Source: Flavobacteriales bacterium
GTDB taxonomy: Bacteria; Bacteroidota; Bacteroidia; UBA10329
Length of the DNA stretch: 64,000 nt
Assembly (NCBI GenBank): GCA_020635495.1
Contig: JACJZQ010000006.1
Location: 62,001-126,000 of the forward strand
Direction of reading: 5' to 3'
In this document: piece by piece, positions 1 to 6,900 of the stretch
Layout of the letters: the number at the start of each line of letters is the position of its first letter
Position numbering within the stretch: the stretch's first letter is position 1
The notes under the pieces: model-generated
What the model was told of the DNA's origin: nothing
The model's input: only the letters and a program-made list of their open reading frames with translations
Databases searched by the model: none
Position numbers and translations under genes: made by a program

Positions 1-1
1 A

Positions 2-736
2 AGTGATGGGTCAATTGGTCGCGTTCACGTGGCTAGGGGGTCTCACCCACTATTGGATAAGGAAGGAATGCGTGTTGTGAATTTGATAAAGGGATACACG
101 CCTGGTTATCAGAATGATAAAGCGGTGGCAGTGCAATTCACCTTCCCCTTTCGGTTTACGTTGGAATTGGATGAGAACTCCGCTCAAACATTCTATGACA
201 ATGCCCTGAAGGAATTCAAAGCAGGCAACACCATGAAAGGACATGAACTCTTGGATAGAGCCATTAGCCTTGGGAGCAGTTGGTACATTCAGGCCTACAT
301 GAAGCGAGCCGAGTTGCATCTGGAAGACAACAACTACACGGAGGCTCAGAAGGATTATGAAGAAGGTCTTCGGATTGACCCGACCCGAGTTGACCTTTGG
401 ATCGGAAAAGCCAAGTGTCTGTACGGCAGAACCAAATTAGATGAAGCTGTGACCTGTTTGGAAGAGGCCGCCAAGCACAATCCTTATTCGGCCAAGGCGC
501 TGGAATTGATGGGCGATTTCCACTTTGAACATGGCAATTATGAAGAGGCTGAAAGTGCATACGGTCGCGCTATTGAAAGATCCTCTCATGATTGCGAGCT
601 CTACTTTACACGTGGAAATTGCAGCGCGAAACTCGACATGCCTGAAAAAGCCTGTAAAGACTGGAGACAAGCAGGAATTCTGAAATGCAATGAAGCGCAG
701 GCTCTTTTTGAAAGTCAGTGCCCAAACCAAGACTAA
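2..736 (+). CDS. TonB C-terminal domain fused to TPR repeats (5' end outside window)
   Basis: The reading frame is open to the first bases of the window, so the gene starts upstream and only its C-terminal part is seen. The first ~50 residues match the TonB C-terminal fold: GSHPLLDKEGMRVV, then a GYQNDKAVAVQFTFPF stretch ending in FRFTLE. In TonB this domain touches the TonB box of outer-membrane receptors. About four tetratricopeptide repeats follow (from ENSAQTFYDNALKEF to the end), a helical protein-protein interaction scaffold. A GTG at 29 lies inside the conserved domain and is not a plausible start. TonB normally ends with its C-terminal domain, so the TPR extension is unusual. The N-terminal membrane anchor cannot be checked here. 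The next gene starts 16 bp downstream. Confidence 0.8.
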   Translation, partial: SDGSIGRVHVARGSHPLLDKEGMRVVNLIKGYTPGYQNDKAVAVQFTFPFRFTLELDENSAQTFYDNALKEFKAGNTMKGHELLDRAISLGSSWYIQAYMKRAELHLEDNNYTEAQKDYEEGLRIDPTRVDLWIGKAKCLYGRTKLDEAVTCLEEAAKHNPYSAKALELMGDFHFEHGNYEEAESAYGRAIERSSHDCELYFTRGNCSAKLDMPEKACKDWRQAGILKCNEAQALFESQCPNQD

Positions 737-752
737 CCCAAATCAATTTCCC

Positions 753-1394
753 ATGAGACCGATTCATCTATTGCTTCTGCTACTTTCAGTTCAGGCATTG
801 GCCCAACCTACAGACATGAACAAGGCCGAGGATGGCAAATTCGCTCCGTACATGGGTCAAGCATTTGTGCAGTACATCAACACAGACGACACCCTTTTCT
901 GCGATAAAGTAGAACTTTGGATGAAAGGTCAGGAAGTGATTGAAGTTGCCTACACGGTTGACGGGAAAAAGACCACGCTAAAAGGAAAAGACGTGCTGAA
1001 ACTGGAGCGTTTTTACGCAGAAGACAAGGTGCTGATGGAACTGCTGCCCCTGAACCCCGAAAAACCCGACAAGAAGCAACAGCACCTGTTCAAGAATCTG
1101 AAAGGCTATTTCACCGTTTGGACCAACAACCATTCGGTTCTGTTCAATCTGCAGCAGTTCAATTGGGGTGGTAACATGCAAGCTTTTCCAACCACAATTG
1201 AAATGATGAGTATGGAAGGAGGCCCGATCTTCAAAGTGAGCAAGAAGATCATCCACGAAAAGATTGACCCGATCATTGATGAATGTAAAGGCGTTCAAGG
1301 CACAGAGGTGAGCGGCTTTTTGGATATCAACTATATGGAGTTGACAGACCGCTGTTACGATTACAATCGTCTCTGTGCACCGGAGTACAAATAG
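753..1394 (+). CDS. secreted protein of unknown family, tandem paralogue 1
   Basis: A 213-residue protein with a signal peptide (MRPIHLLLLLLSVQALAQ). I do not recognise the family. It is a clear paralogue of the next gene: both share KFAPYMGQ after the signal peptide, DTLFCD, GYFTVWTNNH in the middle, a DEC motif, and a C-terminal CxDYNRLCAP motif. Four cysteines are conserved between the copies, which suggests two disulfides in a periplasmic or surface location. The ATG at 753 is chosen because it starts directly at the signal peptide; an in-frame extension to 690 would overlap the upstream gene. Gaps of 16 bp upstream and 11 bp downstream suggest cotranscription with both neighbours. Confidence 0.85.
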   Translation: MRPIHLLLLLLSVQALAQPTDMNKAEDGKFAPYMGQAFVQYINTDDTLFCDKVELWMKGQEVIEVAYTVDGKKTTLKGKDVLKLERFYAEDKVLMELLPLNPEKPDKKQQHLFKNLKGYFTVWTNNHSVLFNLQQFNWGGNMQAFPTTIEMMSMEGGPIFKVSKKIIHEKIDPIIDECKGVQGTEVSGFLDINYMELTDRCYDYNRLCAPEYK

Positions 1395-1405
1395 GCATCG
1401 AAAAC

Positions 1406-2059
1406 ATGAGATTCATTTCCTTACTTTTTCTGCTGCTTTCCATTTCAGCCAGTGGCCAGCCAGTTGATGCCAATCAGGCTCAAGACGGCAAGTTCGCTCC
1501 GTACATGGGTCAAGATTTCATCTTGTACACCCACTCTACAGATACGCTTTTCTGCGATGAGGTAAAAGCGCTGTTGGAGGGGCCATTGGTAGTTGAGTTG
1601 GTTTTTACAGTTGATGGTGAAACGTCCTCAATCACAGGTCAAGAACTTCAGGATGTTCAGGCATTCTATTCGCAAGGAAAAGTGATGATGGAATTGATGC
1701 CCATAGACCCTTCGAATCCCGAAAGCCCGAAGCTCCATCGTTTCAAAAACCTGATAGGCTACTTCACGGTTTGGACCAACAATCACCGACAGGCCTACTG
1801 GATGCAGAAATCTGACAGAATTCCACCTAGAATGACCACATCCTATGCACTGGTTAGTATTGAAGGAGGCCCGGTTTTCAATGCGAATGAGAATAACGCC
1901 AAGAAAAAGATCCTGAAACCGATCTTCGATGAATGTGCGGGAATTCAGAAGACAACTACGGATATGGTTGCTCCAATGAGTTTTCAGATTCTCAAAATGG
2001 ATATTGTGGATCAGTGTTTCGATTACAACCGCCTCTGCGCTCCCAACTACGGTAAATAA
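1406..2059 (+). CDS. secreted protein of unknown family, tandem paralogue 2
   Basis: A 217-residue protein with a signal peptide (MRFISLLFLLLSISASGQ). It is the second member of a tandem pair with the gene 11 bp upstream. Shared features are KFAPYMGQ, DTLFCD, GYFTVWTNNH, IEGGPVFN (MEGGPIFK in copy 1), FDEC and DQCFDYNRLCAPNY at the C-terminus. The four shared cysteines and similar length point to one compact exported domain. No known enzyme motif is visible. The pair probably arose by local duplication. Function is unknown; the upstream TonB/TPR gene hints at an envelope role, but that is inference. Confidence 0.85.
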   Translation: MRFISLLFLLLSISASGQPVDANQAQDGKFAPYMGQDFILYTHSTDTLFCDEVKALLEGPLVVELVFTVDGETSSITGQELQDVQAFYSQGKVMMELMPIDPSNPESPKLHRFKNLIGYFTVWTNNHRQAYWMQKSDRIPPRMTTSYALVSIEGGPVFNANENNAKKKILKPIFDECAGIQKTTTDMVAPMSFQILKMDIVDQCFDYNRLCAPNYGK

Positions 2060-2117
2060 TTTTGGTGCAGTGTATTCTTTGTGGATTTACATTTGAGCGT
2101 TTTTTCGCATCTAGCAG

Positions 2118-2735
2118 TTGAACCCAACATATGCGCTGATTGCCGAACAGCTTGATCGGCACGCCATGGCGATAGTTGACGACCTTCTACCACATGAGGT
2201 CCTCCAACAACTCTTATCCGAACTGAAGCAGGCCCTTGGTGAGGGCGAATTCCATCCGGCTCATATTGGTCATGGAGTGGCTGAATACCGCATTTCTGAG
2301 ATTAGGGGAGATAAGATCATGTGGCTGGAAGAAAACGCTCTTACTGAATATCAACGGCTATATTTTTCTTTCCTCGATGAGTTGCGAGAGCATCTTTCCA
2401 ATTACTTCCGCATTGCATTGCCTTGGCAAGAATGTCATTTGGCAGCCTACCCTTCTGGCAGTTTCTATAAGCGGCATTTCGATCAATTCAGAGAAACGAA
2501 CAACCGCATATTTTCTGTTATTCTCTACCTGAATGAGAATTGGAAACCTGAAGATGGAGGTCAACTTCGGGTTTACGAAAGTGATGGACATTACGATATC
2601 GACCCCAAAATGGGACGTCTTGTCTGCTTTAGAAGTGACCTGGTTGAGCACGAAGTGTTGATTACCAACAAACCTCGCTTCAGCATTACCGGTTGGATAA
2701 GACGCGATGAACCGACACCTATCTTCTTGGGGTAA
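2118..2735 (+). CDS. 2OG-Fe(II) dioxygenase, prolyl-4-hydroxylase-like
   Basis: A 205-residue cytoplasmic enzyme with the double-stranded beta-helix signature of 2-oxoglutarate/Fe(II) dioxygenases: HFD (His120, Asp122), a distal His in LVEHEV (His178), and Arg187 in RFSITGW, the usual 2-oxoglutarate carboxylate ligand. Order and spacing fit the P4Hc/2OG-FeII_Oxy_3 group. These enzymes hydroxylate protein or small-molecule substrates with O2; the substrate here is unknown. The frame opens with TTG at 2118; an ATG at 2166 (Met17) would give a shorter product and is the main alternative start. There is no signal peptide. It stands alone between the paralogue pair and a convergent lipoprotein gene. 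Confidence 0.85.
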   Translation: MNPTYALIAEQLDRHAMAIVDDLLPHEVLQQLLSELKQALGEGEFHPAHIGHGVAEYRISEIRGDKIMWLEENALTEYQRLYFSFLDELREHLSNYFRIALPWQECHLAAYPSGSFYKRHFDQFRETNNRIFSVILYLNENWKPEDGGQLRVYESDGHYDIDPKMGRLVCFRSDLVEHEVLITNKPRFSITGWIRRDEPTPIFLG

Positions 2736-2743
2736 GGAACAAC

Positions 2744-3118
2744 TTACTGCTTTACGCCAACAAACTGCTCGTTATTATCGTAGTTGTAAGATAGTTGCAC
2801 CGAGCCGCTGATCTCCGTAATGGTAACCTGATTGTTGGTTACGCAACTGATGCATGTCCAAACGCCAGCTACATTGGTCATGTGTGCTGTCCACTCGGTT
2901 CCGGCCGTACCTAAAGGGGTGATCTTGACAACCTGCGAGCTTACTTGAGAAACCTGCACACTGTATTGCGCATTGGTAAAGTCTGGGTTCTGAACATTCA
3001 TAGCTCCTACGTACGTTCCTATCAGATCGCTGAATCCGAAACTATCATCATCCTGATTACACGATTGAAAACCCACAGAGGTGCTAAGCGCAACAAGTAA
3101 AACGAGAAATTTTTTCAT
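2744..3118 (-). CDS. small lipoprotein of unknown function
   Basis: A 124-residue protein starting MKKFLVLLVALSTSVGFQSC, a signal peptide ending in a lipobox-like GFQSC, followed by an Asp-rich linker (NQDDDS) and a compact beta-rich domain. It is probably attached to the outer or inner membrane through the Cys. The C-terminal part (SVQLSYNYDNNEQF) resembles small lipocalin-like or META-like lipoproteins of Bacteroidota, but no family can be named with confidence. A promoter with a perfect -7 element lies about 20 bp upstream of the ATG. Its 3' end converges with the dioxygenase gene across 8 bp. Confidence 0.8.
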   Translation of the reverse strand: MKKFLVLLVALSTSVGFQSCNQDDDSFGFSDLIGTYVGAMNVQNPDFTNAQYSVQVSQVSSQVVKITPLGTAGTEWTAHMTNVAGVWTCISCVTNNQVTITEISGSVQLSYNYDNNEQFVGVKQ

Positions 3119-3135
3119 GCTTGAAACTTAGTTGG

Positions 3136-3162
3136 CAAATGTATGCATAGAACCAGTTACAA
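3136..3162 (-). promoter_or_regulatory. Bacteroidota-type promoter of the lipoprotein gene
   Basis: On the minus strand TTG, 16 bases, then TACATTTG, a perfect match to the Bacteroidota -7 consensus TAnnTTTG. The -7 element ends 17 bases before the ATG at 3118. Confidence 0.65.
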
Positions 3163-3975
3163 GATGTTCTCCAATCCTGGTACCAGCGCCAATTCAGGAT
3201 AGTCGAATCGTTCAATGGCCTCAGCTACATTTCCTACTGCTGATTTTCCTCTCAGCTTCCTGACTGGATACGCCCTTAATTCTGATGCATTCAGCGGTTT
3301 GCACATGCTCAGTAACTCTACTTTGTCAAGGTCAGAATCACTTAGCCCGAGCCAATCAGCCAATTGATCTTCACGCAGAATAAGCGGCATTCTTGGCCCA
3401 TCCAGTTTCGGGTTATTGTGAATTACAGACAGCAGTTCATTTCCCTCAACTGTTACGATTGAAAATGTTTGCCTTATCTCTCCTGTTTGAGTATCGGTCC
3501 ATTCGTCCCAAACAACTGCCATAAGCAACGGCTCTCCATCAACAGACCGTACATTGAACGGATAAGATTGCTTGCCAAGATGATGGTGTTCAAAGAACGA
3601 TTCCACCTCAATAACGCCTCTTCTATACTTTGCCGGACCGCGAAAAGACGGCTTTTCGAACATCGTCTCAGACCGCGCATTGATGGTCTGATTCCAAAGC
3701 CTATTGGCCAATTCCGCATCCTTACACCAGAAAGGCACCAACCCCCAATACATGGGTTCAACATGGGGCTTTCCTTCGTAAAGATGAATAACCGGCACCA
3801 ACGGATGTTGAAACCCGCTGAGGTGGTAATTGTGTTCTACACGAGGCTCTGGATACTGCGGTTTGAACCGCTTGTTGAAAGCGTCTACCGCAGCATTGAT
3901 ATCGTCAACAGAAGCACCGCTCCGTTTCAAGTATTTCAGCGAACGATGATGAAGCGTCTCAAGGTCGTAGCACAT
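3157..3975 (-). CDS. SOS response-associated peptidase (SRAP/YedK/HMCES family)
   Basis: A 272-residue SRAP protein. Family members use Cys2 to form a covalent crosslink with abasic sites in single-stranded DNA, shielding them during replication. Met1 is followed directly by Cys2 (MCYDLETLHH). Other family landmarks are GLVPFW, NARSETMFEKPSF, the glutamate-containing VIEVESFFEHHH block, and MPLILREDQLADWL. The usual start is MCGR; here it is MCYD, a variant within the family. Length is slightly above E. coli YedK. The -10/-35 elements of the lipoprotein downstream overlap its 3' end. It begins 15 bp after the stop of the giant surface-protein gene. Confidence 0.9.
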   Translation of the reverse strand: MCYDLETLHHRSLKYLKRSGASVDDINAAVDAFNKRFKPQYPEPRVEHNYHLSGFQHPLVPVIHLYEGKPHVEPMYWGLVPFWCKDAELANRLWNQTINARSETMFEKPSFRGPAKYRRGVIEVESFFEHHHLGKQSYPFNVRSVDGEPLLMAVVWDEWTDTQTGEIRQTFSIVTVEGNELLSVIHNNPKLDGPRMPLILREDQLADWLGLSDSDLDKVELLSMCKPLNASELRAYPVRKLRGKSAVGNVAEAIERFDYPELALVPGLENIL

Positions 3976-3990
3976 GGCTACTAAAATAGC

Positions 3991-6900
3991 CTATGGACCG
4001 GTTACCTGAAATGTAGCTGTACCATCGATGTACAGTTTGGCGCCAGAATCAGATTGAATATCTATGGTCTTGCAAATGCCAGATTCTGCCGTATTTATAT
4101 GCGGGTTGTTTGACGTAACCGGAACGGTGACATCCGTATCCAGATCAGGCACCCTCAAACTCTGCCAGTTTCGGCAATTGTTCCAATTGGTATCATCATC
4201 TCCGGTCCACAGACCTGGGGTAAAGCCATTGGAAATGATACTTAACGTTCTTCCCAATCCAGGGCCGTTGTAGTCTTTGAAATCAGTACCCGCCTCGTAG
4301 CTGGTGTTGTTGGCATAACCTGTCCAGTTCGATGATGAATTGATGCGGTACAGCCATTCGCGTTGCGAAGCGGGTGTCAATGGACCTGTGTATTTGTTCT
4401 TGTCTGCCTGCGATGTTGGCCAAACAAGGAAACAGTCGAAATCTATCGGTTTAGCTGAATTCTTGGTTCCACCTGCAGATGCGTCTCCACATATCGGGGT
4501 CCAAACATTGCCTTGTGTGTTGAATCCGTAAAGGAAGTCGCCAGAATAGGTTCCTGCATCTGAGGTTGGCGAACTGGACCCTGGACCTCCCACACTACCA
4601 CCAGACAGGAGGAAAACCTGTTCTCCATCAGCATTGAGGTCGAAGTTACCTTGGCCAGTTGGTTGTGGTTTTGAAATGCTCCAATCCGCATCCGGTGCAA
4701 CAACAATGGCATCTCCATACTCCACTCTTACGGTTACTACCTCACCAGCAGGTAATGTGCTGGTAGTTCTTGTTAACCTGAACCATCCTTCTGAAATTCC
4801 CCAACCGTTTGTTGTACCACACTTTTCGTAGGCGTTATCGGTAAAATCAAGCACGGTTCCAGGTTGAATTGGAATGAATGAAACGAAACTCAACTCATCA
4901 TATCCGAAACTGCCGTCAACATTCGTATTGAAGGCTAAAATGGCCAGATCGCCAGGCTCTAGTGTAGCAGGAACACACGTAGTTGTAATGGTGAACGCAC
5001 TGCTTTCTGTCCCCGTAACGCTCGGATTTGAACTCACCACACGAACCTTGTAGCCTGTTCCTGCATCCATACCCGCAGGAATTGTGATGTTGATGGTTCC
5101 TGAATTGGCTGTTGAACTGAGCGAACCGATGGTCATGGCCGACCCGAAATCTCCAGCGCCATCAGATAACTCGACAGAATAGGTATTACCAGAATTGAAT
5201 GTTCCGGTGGAAGTGAAATCCACTGTTCCTGTTTCGGTGTCCGAGCAACTTGTCAGTGCATATGGTGGGCTGGAAACGGTACTCGTTGTAACCGTGTTTG
5301 AAGAAGCATAACACCCCCATTCTAAATTGGCTATCAGGGTTCTGTTTCCGCTGTTCTGAATCTCGATATCTATGGGGCCAGCCACGTTCACGGTGGTGGA
5401 GAAAGTTGCTGGAGTGGTGGACGAAACGGTGATGTCTCCTCCATACTGCGTTCCATTGATGAAAACCTTCAAAGTTGAGCTACCAGAAAAAATCTGCGCA
5501 TAATCGAACGAGATGATGCCGCATCCACCTGCAACCGATACATCATTGGTCAGAGAACCTGTTCTAAGCATTACTGCTTCGTCTGCTCCAAGGTCTTGGT
5601 CTCCTCGAGCATCAGTGGCTGTCCAGTCAACACCGTTATCTCCCGTCCAACCGAAGGTTGAATAAGAGCCCGTATTTGATGAATTCACGAATGTTTCAAA
5701 CCCGCAGATGTCGTTATCGATGATGGTCAGATCTTCCGTATCACCACCAGAACCTATCACAATTCCTGCACTCGGGTTACTGATGGTGGCTGTGGCAATT
5801 TCGGTTCCTTCACCATTGGCATCGTCAACAACCGTAAATGTTACTGAACCTGTTGTCTGCCCGTTGAGAATGGTAATAGTAGTTCCACTCAATGTGTAGT
5901 CACCTGCGGTAATTCCTGTTCCTGTAATGGCCAGATCAACGGTTTGGTCTCCAGTTACGGCCGTGGTAGCCGTTACAGTAAGCGTGATTACCGTAGTAGC
6001 GGCTTCCGTTCCTGTATTCACATCCGCATCCAGCGTTACAACAGGAAGCGTGTTATTGTACTCATCCGCACCGATATCAGGTGTACTGACATCTCGGGTA
6101 TCTCCATCAATATCGTCCGTAATCGACAACACCGTAGCCAATGCATCAATTCCACTGCCAGCACCCACATGCAGATCAGTGTTGGAAACAAACCCTGGGT
6201 CGACTTCCGCAGAGTTGGCATCCTGACCACTTGCCGCTTGTAGTGCGGCCAGATTGGCTACATCACTTCCCCAGTGGGCAAATAGACCACTTGGTGAATA
6301 AAAATCATTGTGATCCGTAGTTGAAATAGCGGTTGTAATGCTGTTGTAAAAAGCGAATCCACCACCATTCTGAGCGAAAATATTGTTTCGCAACGCAATG
6401 TTTGCGCCAGAAGGTCCATTCAGGTAAAACGCCCTACCTGTGGTTGGATTGGTACTGGTTGAAAGGAAACTGTTGTAGTAGAAGTTCTTGTAGGTGGTGG
6501 CATTCATGTAAATACCCTCAGTGGTTCCGGTTCCATCGCCTGCGCCCGATGAAGATTCGGATTGGCTACTACCAACCGAAACCATGTTATTGGCAATGAG
6601 CCCCACATTGGCACCATTTCCAACACAACTCAACAACTCCATACCGTAAACATTCGTACCGCTTTTCAGTACAATATTGTTGTAAGTGATGGTCAGCATT
6701 CCATCCACCCCAAAGGCGTAGATTCCTTGCGTAGATGCACTATTGAAACTCGCTGGGTTGGTGATGGTATTCTGCGTGATGATCACATCATCAACATATT
6801 GGAGGTAAATGCCGTAGCGATAGCAAGAGAATGTGTTTCCGCTGATGGTTAGATCAGATTCGGTCAGTGAACTGGAACCGATCCAGTTGACACCTGTGTA

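Noticed and set aside
2118..2735. Idea that the prolyl-4-hydroxylase-like dioxygenase modifies the collagen-like proteins
   Set aside because: Collagen hydroxylation acts on proline in the Y position; here proline is mostly in X (GPQ, GPA). The enzyme also lacks a signal peptide and the genes are 56 kb apart.
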